Below, in pieces: positions 26,567 through 34,349 of a stretch of DNA of 64,000 bases. The DNA comes from Saccharothrix sp. S26 (GTDB lineage Bacteria; Actinomycetota; Actinomycetes; Mycobacteriales; Pseudonocardiaceae). The position numbers and the translations under genes are program-made. The stretch covers positions 248,001-312,000 of the forward strand of contig NZ_JAJUWT010000007.1 of NCBI RefSeq assembly GCF_021390395.1, in the 5' to 3' direction. A model generated the notes under the pieces. The model was not told the DNA's origin. It ran no database searches and saw only the letters and a list, made by a program, of their open reading frames with translations. Each line of letters begins with the position of its first letter. The stretch's first letter is position 1.

Positions 26567-26687
26567 GGGCCCGTCCGGGCAGCCGGGTAAACTCATAGGC
26601 CGTTCGTGCCTGGTGTCGGCGCGCCCACTTGACGGGTGTCTCCACCGGCGCGTGGAGACCCCGACGTCTAGTAGTGAAGGAACCCGC

Positions 26688-26789
26688 ATGGGCTCGGTCA
26701 TCAAGAAGCGCCGCAAGCGCATGTCGAAGAAGAAGCACCGCAAGCTGCTGCGTAAGACGAGGGTGCAGCGCAGGAAGCGCGGCAAGTAG
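26688..26789 (+). CDS. 30S ribosomal protein bS22 (AURKAIP1/COX24 domain)
   Basis: 33 residues, [20 protein letters not shown] followed by [13 protein letters not shown], the highly basic peptide found in actinobacterial ribosomes near the decoding centre (bS22, Rv0500B). It is preceded by a GAAGGA eight bases before the ATG and followed by a strong terminator. It is easily missed because of its size. It sits between the BldC-like gene and the galE2-like gene, its usual place. Confidence 0.95.
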   Translation: MGSVIKKRRKRMSKKKHRKLLRKTRVQRRKRGK

Positions 26790-26804
26790 CCCCTGCGGGT
26801 TCTC

Positions 26805-26850
26805 GACACCGCCAGTCCCCGGCCGTCACGGTCGCGGGACTGGCGGTGTC
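26805..26850 (+). terminator. Terminator after bS22
   Basis: A perfect 15-bp stem GACACCGCCAGTCCC / GGGACTGGCGGTGTC with a 16-base loop begins 15 bases after the bS22 stop codon. There is no U-tract. It should end the proC-bS22 transcripts. Confidence 0.85.
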
Positions 26851-26963
26851 CTCGTCGGGCGGTCGGTGCGGTGACCTCCTCCGGCGGTGCGCCGTCATCC
26901 CGCCATCCGGGTGATTCACCGGTAAAGCCTCGGTGACCTGCGTCAAGACCGCGTTCCGCGGCC

Positions 26964-26991
26964 GATCCCGCTGCGGGATCCCGGTTAGCAT
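26964..26991 (+). promoter_or_regulatory. Palindrome next to a -10 element, upstream of the galE2-like gene
   Basis: A perfect 8-1-8 palindrome GATCCCGC-T-GCGGGATC (26964-26980) is followed after five bases by TAGCAT (26986-26991), a good actinobacterial -10. The position between the -35 and -10 regions suggests repressor control of the epimerase gene 33 bp downstream. Confidence 0.45.
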
Positions 26992-27023
26992 CGTCGAGTC
27001 GCACCACCCGCACAGGGAGTCGC

Positions 27024-28061
27024 ATGGCGCCCAAGGTCGTCCTCGTCACCGGTTGCAGCCGCTACCTCGGCGGTCACCTCGCCGCGCGGTTCGCGGCGAA
27101 CCCGGACATCGAACGCGTGCTCGGCGTGGACACCGAACCACCGTCACGCGACCTGGCGCGCCGCATGGGCCGCGCCGAGTTCGTGCGGGCCGACATCCGC
27201 AACCCCCTCATCGCGAAGGTCATCGCCACCGCGCACGTCGACACGGTCGTGCACGCGTCGGTGACGGCGAACCCGGCCGGTCCGGCCGGGCGGACCGTGA
27301 TGAAGGAGATGAACGTCATCGGCACGATGCAGCTGCTGGCCGCGTGCCAGAAGTCGCCGCACGTGCGCAAGCTCGTGGTGAAGTCGACCAGCGCCGTGTA
27401 CGGTTCCAGCTCGCGCGACCCGGCGGTGTTCACCGAGGAGATGGGTCCGAAGGACCTGCCGTCCAGCGGGTACGCCAAGGACGCGGTCGAGGTCGAGGGC
27501 TACGTGCGCGGGTTCGCGCGCCGCAGGCCCGACGTCGACGTCACCGCGCTGCGGTTCACCAACTTCATCGGCCCGCGCATCGACACGGTGCTCACCAGGT
27601 ACTTCGCCCTGCCGGTCGTGCCGACGGTGATGGGGTACGACGCCAGGGTGCAGTTGCTGCACTCCGAGGACGCGCTGGCGGTGCTGGAACGGGCGACGCT
27701 GCACGACCTGCCCGGCGTGTACAACGTGGGCGGTGACGGCGTGCTGATGCTGTCGCAGGCCATCCGCCGGGCGGGCCGGGTCAGCCTGCCCGTGCCGAGC
27801 GCGGCCGTGCCCGCGATGGGCCGGCTCTTCCGCGGTGCCAGGCTCGTGGACTTCTCCCCGGACCAGATGAGGTTCCTGAACTGGGGCCGGGTGGTGGACA
27901 CGACGCTGCTCAAGCGCGAGTTTGGGTTCACGCCGAGGTGGACCACTCAGCAGGCGTTCGACGACTACGTGAGCGGGCGCGCGCTGCGCCCGGTCATCGA
28001 CCCGGGGCTGGTGGCGTCGGTCGAGCGGGGCGTGCTCGACCTGGCCGCCAGGTTCCGCTGA
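27024..28061 (+). CDS. NAD-dependent epimerase/dehydratase (GalE2-like)
   Basis: 345 residues of an extended SDR. The NAD motif reads VLVTGCSRYLGGHLAARF (GxxxxGG variant), with VVHASVTANPAG, STSAVYGSSS and the catalytic SSGYAKDAVEVEGYVRGF (YxxxK). GVYNVGGDGVLMLSQAIRR lies in the substrate domain. It matches the conserved epimerase following bS22 (Rv0501, galE2 in M. tuberculosis). The sugar substrate has not been settled in the family. It is followed 19 bases later by the acyltransferase gene, so likely in one operon. Confidence 0.88.
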   Translation: MAPKVVLVTGCSRYLGGHLAARFAANPDIERVLGVDTEPPSRDLARRMGRAEFVRADIRNPLIAKVIATAHVDTVVHASVTANPAGPAGRTVMKEMNVIGTMQLLAACQKSPHVRKLVVKSTSAVYGSSSRDPAVFTEEMGPKDLPSSGYAKDAVEVEGYVRGFARRRPDVDVTALRFTNFIGPRIDTVLTRYFALPVVPTVMGYDARVQLLHSEDALAVLERATLHDLPGVYNVGGDGVLMLSQAIRRAGRVSLPVPSAAVPAMGRLFRGARLVDFSPDQMRFLNWGRVVDTTLLKREFGFTPRWTTQQAFDDYVSGRALRPVIDPGLVASVERGVLDLAARFR

Positions 28062-28080
28062 CGGGCGAGGAGGTGGACGC

Positions 28081-29115
28081 GTGGCAGAGGCACGGGTGAT
28101 CCCGCTGCACGGTGCGGACCGGGAGGGTCCGCGACGACGGCGCGCGGCGGGCGCGGCGGGCCAGGCGCCCGGACCGGTTCCCGTGCCCGAACCGCCGTCC
28201 GCGCCCGATCCCGAGCCGGTGCGGGAGCTTGAGGCCGAGGTCGAGGTCGAGCAGGGTCTCGAGCAGGAGGGGACGGGCTGGGAGCGCCGGCTGGCCGACC
28301 TGCTGGCGTTCGCGCGCAGGCGCATCCAGGGCGACTACGAGGTGGACGAGTTCGGCTTCGACCCGGACCTGACCGACAACGTCCTGATGCCTCCGCTGCG
28401 GCCGCTGTACGAGAAGTGGTTCCGGGTGGAGACCATCGGGATGCACAACGTGCCGGGCGAGGGCGGCGCGCTGATCGTCGCCAACCATTCGGGCACCCTG
28501 CCGTTGGACGCGACGATGACCGCGTTCGCGGTGCGCGCCGACCACCCGAAGCGCCGCCACCTGCGGATGCTGGGCGCGGACCTGGTGTTCCGCACGCCCG
28601 TGCTGGGCGCGTTGGCGCGCAAGTCGGGCCAGACGCTGGCCTGCAACCCGGACGCCGAACGGCTGCTCAGGTCCGGCGAGCTGGTCGGCGTGTGGCCGGA
28701 GGGCTTCAAGGGCATCGGCAAACCGTTCAAGGACCGGTACAAGTTGCAGCGGTTCGGACGCGGCGGTTTCGTCTCGGCGGCGTTGAACACCGGCGTGCCG
28801 ATCATCCCGTGCTCGATCGTGGGTGCCGAGGAGATCTACCCGAAGATCGGCGACATCAAGGCGCTGGCGAGGCTGTTCGGCTTCCCCTACTTCCCGGTGA
28901 CCCCGTTCTTCCCGTTCCTGGGCCCGCTCGGCGCGATCCCGTTGCCGTCGAAGTGGTACATCGAGTTCGGTGAGCCGATCCGGACCGATGTCTACGGCGA
29001 GCACGCGGCGGATGACCCGATGCTGGTGTTCAACCTGACAGATCAGGTGCGGGAGACCATCCAACAGACCCTGTACCGGTTGCTCACGCAGCGGCGGAAC
29101 GTTTTTCTCGGATGA
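28081..29115 (+). CDS. Lysophospholipid acyltransferase-like protein (PlsC family)
   Basis: 344 residues. An acidic, Pro/Glu-rich N-terminus (about 1-80) precedes an acyltransferase domain with VANHSGTLPLDATM, where His and Asp are two residues further apart than in canonical NHX4D. VGVWPEGFKGIGKPFKDRYK and VPIIPCSIVGAEE follow. This is the Rv0502 subgroup of actinobacterial acyltransferases. It probably acylates a glycerophospholipid or glycolipid at the inner membrane; the acceptor is unknown. A strong AGGAGGT lies before the GTG start. Confidence 0.82.
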   Translation: MAEARVIPLHGADREGPRRRRAAGAAGQAPGPVPVPEPPSAPDPEPVRELEAEVEVEQGLEQEGTGWERRLADLLAFARRRIQGDYEVDEFGFDPDLTDNVLMPPLRPLYEKWFRVETIGMHNVPGEGGALIVANHSGTLPLDATMTAFAVRADHPKRRHLRMLGADLVFRTPVLGALARKSGQTLACNPDAERLLRSGELVGVWPEGFKGIGKPFKDRYKLQRFGRGGFVSAALNTGVPIIPCSIVGAEEIYPKIGDIKALARLFGFPYFPVTPFFPFLGPLGAIPLPSKWYIEFGEPIRTDVYGEHAADDPMLVFNLTDQVRETIQQTLYRLLTQRRNVFLG

Positions 29116-29148
29116 GGCGCTACTAGGTCTGACCCGGCGGTTGGAAGA

Positions 29149-29599
29149 TCAAAAGATTAAAAGCGTCCTCGCCGGACGGGCAGATCAGCAGGATGACTCC
29201 AACAACGGCGGGAAGTCCCTGTTTCGTCGTGGGTCCGGGTTTCGTGTCATCCCACCGACCTCCACAAGGGCTACCACACGTATCAAGGGGGGCGCGGCCC
29301 ACAGTGAAGGCCGCAGGCAAAGCTGAACCCGCGCCCCCCTTGACACGTGCGGTAGGGCTGCGCCAGGTCGGCGGGATGACACGAAGCCCTACTTTTGAGG
29401 CAGAGACGTCCAGTGGAGTGGATCGGGGGTCGCCGGCGGGTCCGGGGGTTCAGTCTCGTCCGGCGCGGTGCGGCCGCGATGCCCTTCCCCAATACAGGGA
29501 TGACACGAAACCCGACCCACGACGCAACCGCAGCATTCCGGGGTAGTTGGGGTCATCCTGCTGATCTGCCCGTCCGGCGAGGACGCTTTTGATCTTTTG
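29149..29599. repeat. Nested long inverted-repeat element (~450 bp, non-coding)
   Basis: The outer arms 29149-29205 and 29543-29599 are near-perfect reverse complements, containing AAAAGCGTCCTCGCCGGACG and GCAGATCAGCAGGATGAC. Inside, 29244-29297 pairs with 29330-29382 (the CAAGGGGGGCGCG and GACACGTG-type blocks), and 29226-29253 also pairs with 29497-29523. GGGATGACACGAARCCC occurs in both orientations. No gene is visible in the whole 29116-29634 gap. This looks like a composite or nested non-autonomous mobile element. Confidence 0.8.
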
Positions 29600-29634
29600 A
29601 AGCTTTTACATCTTCGACAGCTTCGAAATGTTAT

Positions 29635-30522
29635 TCACCGGTCACGACGACGGTAAGCTAGAGTCGCGGCCACGGCACCGGCCAACGCCCCCGCCCCCAA
29701 CACCGAAGGCACCCCGATCTTCGCCGCCTTGCGACCGGTCCGGAAGTCGCGGATTTCCCAGCCCCGCTTGCGAGCCGTCTCGCGCAACCCGGAATCAGGG
29801 TTCACGGCGACCGCCGTGCCGACCACGGACAGCATCGGCACGTCGTTCACCGAGTCCGAGTACGCCGTGCAGCGCCGGAGGTCCAAGCCTTCCTTCGCGG
29901 CCAGCGCACGGACCGCGTGCGCCTTGGCCCGGCCGTGCAGCAGGTCGCCGACCAACCGACCGGTGTAGATGCCGTCCCGGCTCTCCGACACCGTGCCCAG
30001 CGCGCCGGTCAGGCCCAGGCGCCGCGCGATGATCTGAGCCAGCTCCACGGGGGTCGCGGTCACCAGCCACACTCGTTGGCCCGCGTCCAGGTGCATCTGC
30101 GCCAACGCCTGGGTGCCCGCCCAGATCCGGTCGGCCATCAGCTCGTCGTAGATCTCCTCGCCGAGCGAGACCAGTTCCGCGACCGACCGGCCGGCGACGA
30201 AGGACAGCGCCTGCTCGCGGGACGCGGCCACGCTCTGGGGATCTTCGCGGCCGCCGACGCGGAACTTGATCTGCTGCCACGCGAAACCGGCCAGGTCGGA
30301 GTTCTTGAAGTACTTGCGCGCCGCCAGCCCGCGGGCGAAGTGGAAGATCGACGCGCCCATCATCATGGTGTTGTCGACGTCGAAGAACGCGGCGGCGGTG
30401 AGGTCGGTGGGTGCGCTCCCGGACGGTGCGATCGTGAGCGCGGCCTCGGCCGAGGCCTCGCCGGCCAGCGCGGCACGCCGCTCCCGTTCCGCCGAGCCCT
30501 CCACCACACGCCTTTTCACCAC
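29635..30522 (-). CDS. HAD-IB family phosphatase (SerB1-like)
   Basis: 295 residues. Catalytic HAD motif I is [20 protein letters not shown] (Asp nucleophile and second Asp), motif II lies in [16 protein letters not shown], and motif IV is [17 protein letters not shown] Lys-containing helix region sits between them. A hydrophobic C-terminal helix ([20 protein letters not shown]) suggests membrane association. The family includes phosphoserine phosphatase-like SerB1 (Rv0505c), whose position here is conserved, but the substrate is not proven. It lies downstream of the rsbN-like gene on the same strand. Confidence 0.87.
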   Translation of the reverse strand: MVKRRVVEGSAERERRAALAGEASAEAALTIAPSGSAPTDLTAAAFFDVDNTMMMGASIFHFARGLAARKYFKNSDLAGFAWQQIKFRVGGREDPQSVAASREQALSFVAGRSVAELVSLGEEIYDELMADRIWAGTQALAQMHLDAGQRVWLVTATPVELAQIIARRLGLTGALGTVSESRDGIYTGRLVGDLLHGRAKAHAVRALAAKEGLDLRRCTAYSDSVNDVPMLSVVGTAVAVNPDSGLRETARKRGWEIRDFRTGRKAAKIGVPSVLGAGALAGAVAATLAYRRRDR

Positions 30523-30561
30523 GTCAGCGCCTCCCGCGGTCCGATGGGGACAGGGTAGCGA

Positions 30562-31650
30562 TCAGCCGCCGAGGCTGGGCAGCGGCAGCGACGGGAGGGT
30601 CAGCGTGGGCAGCGGCAGCAGCGGGCCGGCGGGAGTCGTCGTGGGCGGGATGACCGGGTTCGACGGCGTCGTCGCCGGGCCCGGCTCGCCGCTCGGCGCG
30701 CGCGTGCCGCCCGGCGCCTCGCCGGTCGTGGTGGGCGGGTCGGCGGTGGTCGTCCCTGGAACGGGCGGCAGGGTGCTCGGCGACGAGCCCGGTTCGACGG
30801 GACGTGCCGCGCACTCGTCCTGCGCGGGCACCGGCCCCACCTGGTCGAGCTGCCCCGACGTCACGGACACGCAGTCGGCGCGGGCGTGCAGCGCGGACGC
30901 GCGGTCGGCGATGCGGGTCAGCAGGTCCAGCGACGTGCCGGCGCGGTCGGCGGCCTCGGCGGGCAGCGACGGGCGCAGCTCGGTCAACCGGGTGGCCTGC
31001 GCCGCGGCCCAGTCGCGCAGCCCTTCGAGGGCGCGCCGGTCGGAGTTCGAGCCGAGCGCGGTCAGCACGCGGGAACCGGCCGCGGCGTCGGCGTCGAAGT
31101 CGGTCAGCGCGGTCAGGTAGCCGCCCAGCGGTCCGCCGCCGGACTCGCGGTACCGGTCGACCAGCGTCTCGATCTCGGCGACGCGCGCGGCGGCGAACTC
31201 CAGGCGCTTGTAGCCCTTCGACTCCTCGTCGAAGGTGAGGCCGAGCGAGGCCGACTCGGCGGTGCGCTTGACGCCGTACAGCGCGTCGCCCGGCAACGCG
31301 TCCCGGCTGAGCAGCAGGCTCATGCCGGCCAGCGAGAACACCAGGCACAGCGCCGCGGCGAGGGCTACCGCTAATCGGCCGCGCGCCCCCGCGCGGCGCT
31401 CCCGCACGACCTGGTCGACCTTGGTGGGCGGTGGCTCGGCCGCGCCCAGGACGCGGGCCCGCATGCGTGCCCTGGCGGCCTCGTCGGGGCCCGACGTGAC
31501 TGCGGCTTCCCGCAGCAGGGCCACCACGGCCAGCTCGTCGGCGAACTCGTCGCCCTCGGCCGGCGCGGAACCGGGATGCGCGTCGACCGCGCGGGCGAAC
31601 TGCTCGCGCTGCCTGTGCCGCCGCAGCGGCGTGATCCCTTTGCCTACCAT
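30562..31650 (-). CDS. rsbN: DUF5667 membrane protein, putative anti-sigma factor RsbN-like
   Basis: 362 residues. A cytoplasmic N-terminal domain of ~90 residues (MVGKGITPLRRHRQREQFAR) is followed by one transmembrane helix (about 92-114, RLAVALAAALCLVFSLAGM), the DUF5667 helical domain (DALPGDALYGVKRTAESASL) and a long Pro/Thr-rich extracellular tail. The order sigma factor then membrane protein, next to the rex-hem cluster, matches bldN-rsbN in Streptomyces, where RsbN sequesters sigma-BldN through its N-terminal domain. The start is ATG 31650. The identification rests on context and topology. Confidence 0.7.
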   Translation of the reverse strand: MVGKGITPLRRHRQREQFARAVDAHPGSAPAEGDEFADELAVVALLREAAVTSGPDEAARARMRARVLGAAEPPPTKVDQVVRERRAGARGRLAVALAAALCLVFSLAGMSLLLSRDALPGDALYGVKRTAESASLGLTFDEESKGYKRLEFAAARVAEIETLVDRYRESGGGPLGGYLTALTDFDADAAAGSRVLTALGSNSDRRALEGLRDWAAAQATRLTELRPSLPAEAADRAGTSLDLLTRIADRASALHARADCVSVTSGQLDQVGPVPAQDECAARPVEPGSSPSTLPPVPGTTTADPPTTTGEAPGGTRAPSGEPGPATTPSNPVIPPTTTPAGPLLPLPTLTLPSLPLPSLGG

Positions 31651-31753
31651 CCCGCTTGGCCAACCATCCCGCACCGTTTCGAGCGATCCTGCCCCGGACA
31701 ACGAACCGGGTGGTCCCGGGGTTACGCGGGTGACGAGTGGTGCGACGGTGATC

Positions 31754-32407
31754 TCACCGCAGCCACGGGGGCAGCAGCTGGGCCAACCGGCGCACCGCTC
31801 GGTGTTGCAGGGCCTTGATCGCGCCCTCGTTGCGGCCCATCCTCGCCGCCGTCTCGGCCACGGACAACCCCTGGATGAAGCGGAGGGTGATGCATTCGCG
31901 CTGGTCGTCACCCAGTTGGGCGACACAGCGGAGCAGTTCGGCGTTGGTCGCGTCGGTCAGCACTTCCTGCTCGGGACCGTCCGTGACCTCGCGGTTGTCG
32001 GCCAGCTCGGCCGTCGTGACCTCCAGCCGGTAGCGGCTGGACTTCACGTGGTCGAAGACGATGTTCCGCGCGATCGTGACGAACCAGGCGCCGACGTCGC
32101 GGCCCTGGTAGCTGATCGACCCGATGCTGCGCAGCGCGCGGAGGAACGTCTCGCTGGTGACGTCCTCGGCCAGCGTGCGGTCGCCGACCCGGAAGAGCAC
32201 GTACCGGTAGACGACGTCGACGTAGCGGTCGTACAGCGCGCCGAACGCGTCCGTGTCGCCGCCCTGAGCGGCGCGGACCAGGTTCCACGGCTCGTCCGCC
32301 GCGTTGCTCTCCACGCTGTCGATCGTGCTGGACTGCCCTCCCGCGCTCCACCTCGAGCGGAGCGTCCGGATGGTTCGGACGGAGTTCTCGCGTGCCCGTG
32401 CGGTCAT
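31754..32407 (-). CDS. bldN: ECF RNA polymerase sigma factor, BldN-like
   Basis: 217 residues. Sigma region 2 (about 54-120: LYDRYVDVVYRYVLFRVGDR, LAEDVTSETFLRALRSIGSI) and region 4 (about 155-212: LGDDQRECITLRFIQGLSVA, ETAARMGRNEGAIKALQHRA) are complete. The N-terminus before region 2 is ~45 residues; Streptomyces BldN carries a longer cleaved pro-sequence. In Streptomyces sigma-BldN drives hydrophobic sheath genes for aerial growth. The neighbouring RsbN-like protein and nearby rex/hem genes support orthology. ATG 32407 fits a good N-terminus, but other starts are possible. Confidence 0.75.
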   Translation of the reverse strand: MTARARENSVRTIRTLRSRWSAGGQSSTIDSVESNAADEPWNLVRAAQGGDTDAFGALYDRYVDVVYRYVLFRVGDRTLAEDVTSETFLRALRSIGSISYQGRDVGAWFVTIARNIVFDHVKSSRYRLEVTTAELADNREVTDGPEQEVLTDATNAELLRCVAQLGDDQRECITLRFIQGLSVAETAARMGRNEGAIKALQHRAVRRLAQLLPPWLR

Positions 32408-32578
32408 CGGCTCGCGGCACCTCCACAGGGTCGCCGTGCCGGCAGCATACGTGTTGTTACTCCGTAGTAGGTAGCGGCAACCGGTCTCGAATCCGCGACG
32501 CGGATGGAGGCACTGCGTGACTCCGCCCGCGCGTGACAGACTGCGCTGAGGTCCGCTGTGGTTCACCAGGAGGTCACG

Positions 32579-34048
32579 TTGACCGCTTCCGCAAGCAACA
32601 TCGCCGACCTGGTTCGCGCCTCCGCGCACCGTGGACCCAATCACGTGGCCCTGGTCGATGTCACGACTGCGAACAGTTGCACCTGGGGCGAACTCGACGC
32701 CGCGGTGGACGGCGAGGCGCACCGGTTGGTCCAGGCGGGCGTGGAGCCGGGCGACCGGGTGGTCGTGCGGCTGCCGACCGGCATCGCGTTCTGCGTCGCC
32801 GTGTTCGGCGTGCTGCGGGCGGGCGGCGTGCTGGTGCCCGCCGGACCGGGCCAGCCGACGCGCGAGCTGCAACGCCTGGTCGCCGACAGCGGCGCGAAGC
32901 TGCTCGTCGGCGACGGCGGTGGCGCGGACGTCGAGGTGCTGCCCGCGCCGACCGCGACACCCGGCGAGGAGTTCGCCGCCATCGGCTCGGGCGAGGACCT
33001 GGCCGTGCTCGGCTACACCTCCGGCACGTCCGGCTCGCCGCGCGGCGCGATGCTGTCGCACCGGGCGCTGCTGGCCAACGTCGAGCAGTGCGCGTCGCTG
33101 CGGCCCGCACCGGTCACCGCGGGCGACCGGGTGCTGCTCGCGCTGCCGCTGTTCCACGTCTACGGCCTCGGCCCCGGCCTGCTCCAGGTCGCGGGCGCGG
33201 GCGCGACGGCCGTGCTGCTGGAGCGGTTCGACCCGGACCAGGCGTTGACCGCGATCCGCGAGCACCGGGTGAGCACGCTGGTGGGCGTGCCGCCGATGTA
33301 CGCGGCGATCCTGGCCCAGCCCGTCGAACGGCTGCGCGCGGACCTGGCCACGGTCCGCCTGTTCACCTCGGGCGCCGCGCCGCTGGCGCCCGGCCTGATC
33401 GACGCCATGCGCGACGCGGTCGGCCTGCCCGTCTACGAGGGCTACGGCCTGACCGAGACCGGGCCGGTGCTGACCACGACGCTGGCGGGCGGCGCGCCCA
33501 AGCCGGGATCGGTCGGCCGCGCGCTGCCGGGCGTGCAGGTGCGGCTGGTCGACACCGACGGCCGCCCGCTGGACCAGGACGAGGACGAGCCCGGCACCGG
33601 CCTGGTCGCGGCCAGGGGCGACAACCTGTTCAGCGGCTACTGGCCCGACGGCGCGCACGGCCCGGACGCCGAGGGCTGGTTCCGCACCGGCGACGTCGGC
33701 TACCTCGACGCCGACGGCGACCTGCACCTGGTGGACCGGGCGGGTGACCTGATCATCGTCAACGGCTTCAACGTCTACCCGCACGAGGTCGAGCAGGTGC
33801 TGGCCGAGCTGGACGGCGTGGCCGAGGCGGCGGCGGTGGGCGTGCCGGACGAGCGGACCGGCGAGTCGGTGAAGGTCGTCGTCGTGCCGGCGGCCGGCGC
33901 GGCGCTCACCGAGGACGCGGTGCTGTTCCACTGCGCGGGACGGCTGGCGAAGTTCAAGGTGCCGACCGTGGTGGAGTTCGCCGACGCGCTGCCGCACTCG
34001 CCGACCGGCAAGCTCGCGCGGGCCCGGCTGCGCCTGCCCCTAGCCTGA
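32579..34048 (+). CDS. Acyl-CoA ligase (AMP-dependent)
   Basis: 489 residues of the ANL superfamily. The P-loop is LGYTSGTSGSPRGAMLSHRA, followed by LFHVYGLGPGLLQVAGA, YEGYGLTETGPVLTT, RTGDVGYLDADGDLHLVDRA and a C-terminal LPHSPTGKLARARLRLP with the catalytic Lys. TTG 32579 is preferred, since AGGAGGT lies four bases before it; GTG 32558 is also in frame. The substrate is unknown. The closely spaced glutaredoxin gene suggests a shared transcript. Confidence 0.88.
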   Translation: MTASASNIADLVRASAHRGPNHVALVDVTTANSCTWGELDAAVDGEAHRLVQAGVEPGDRVVVRLPTGIAFCVAVFGVLRAGGVLVPAGPGQPTRELQRLVADSGAKLLVGDGGGADVEVLPAPTATPGEEFAAIGSGEDLAVLGYTSGTSGSPRGAMLSHRALLANVEQCASLRPAPVTAGDRVLLALPLFHVYGLGPGLLQVAGAGATAVLLERFDPDQALTAIREHRVSTLVGVPPMYAAILAQPVERLRADLATVRLFTSGAAPLAPGLIDAMRDAVGLPVYEGYGLTETGPVLTTTLAGGAPKPGSVGRALPGVQVRLVDTDGRPLDQDEDEPGTGLVAARGDNLFSGYWPDGAHGPDAEGWFRTGDVGYLDADGDLHLVDRAGDLIIVNGFNVYPHEVEQVLAELDGVAEAAAVGVPDERTGESVKVVVVPAAGAALTEDAVLFHCAGRLAKFKVPTVVEFADALPHSPTGKLARARLRLPLA

Positions 34049-34053
34049 ACACC

Positions 34054-34290
34054 GTGAGCCACCACGTCACCTTGATGAGCCGGGTCGACTGCCACGCCTG
34101 CGAGCAGGCCAAGGCCGACCTGGAGCGGATCTGCGGCGAGCTGGGCGTGCCGTGGGACGTGCAGGACGTCGACTCCGATCGCGAGCTGCGCGCCGAGTAC
34201 GGCGACCGGGTGCCGGTGATCCTGGTCGACGGCGAGGAGCACGGGTACTGGTCGGTCGAGGAGGACCGCCTGCGCGCGGCCCTGCGCTGA
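34054..34290 (+). CDS. Glutaredoxin-like protein
   Basis: 78 residues with a thioredoxin fold: TLMSRVDCHACEQAKADL carries the redox motif CHAC, then VQDVDSDRELRAEYGDRVPV with the cis-Pro VPVILVDG. Such two-cysteine glutaredoxin-like proteins in actinobacteria may act with mycothiol rather than glutathione. It lies before rex-hemA as in mycobacteria (Rv0508) and Streptomyces, here separated by the molybdopterin oxidoreductase gene. Confidence 0.92.
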   Translation: MSHHVTLMSRVDCHACEQAKADLERICGELGVPWDVQDVDSDRELRAEYGDRVPVILVDGEEHGYWSVEEDRLRAALR

Positions 34291-34349
34291 CGATTACCGG
34301 CCGCTTACGGATTCGGCGGCCCGGTCCGGCCAGGGTGTCGAATTGACCC

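Noticed and set aside
29149-29599. CRISPR array
   Set aside because: Repeats are inverted and nested, not evenly spaced direct repeats with unique spacers, and no cas genes are near.
29635-31663. Long Arg/Gly/Pro/His-rich open frames on the strand opposite real genes throughout the window
   Set aside because: These arise from GC-rich codon bias in the alternative frames of real genes. They have no domain, overlap convincing genes completely and lack credible starts.
13847-34048. Biosynthetic gene cluster suggested by two acyl-CoA ligases
   Set aside because: They are 18 kb apart, with no carrier protein, ketosynthase or tailoring genes between them.
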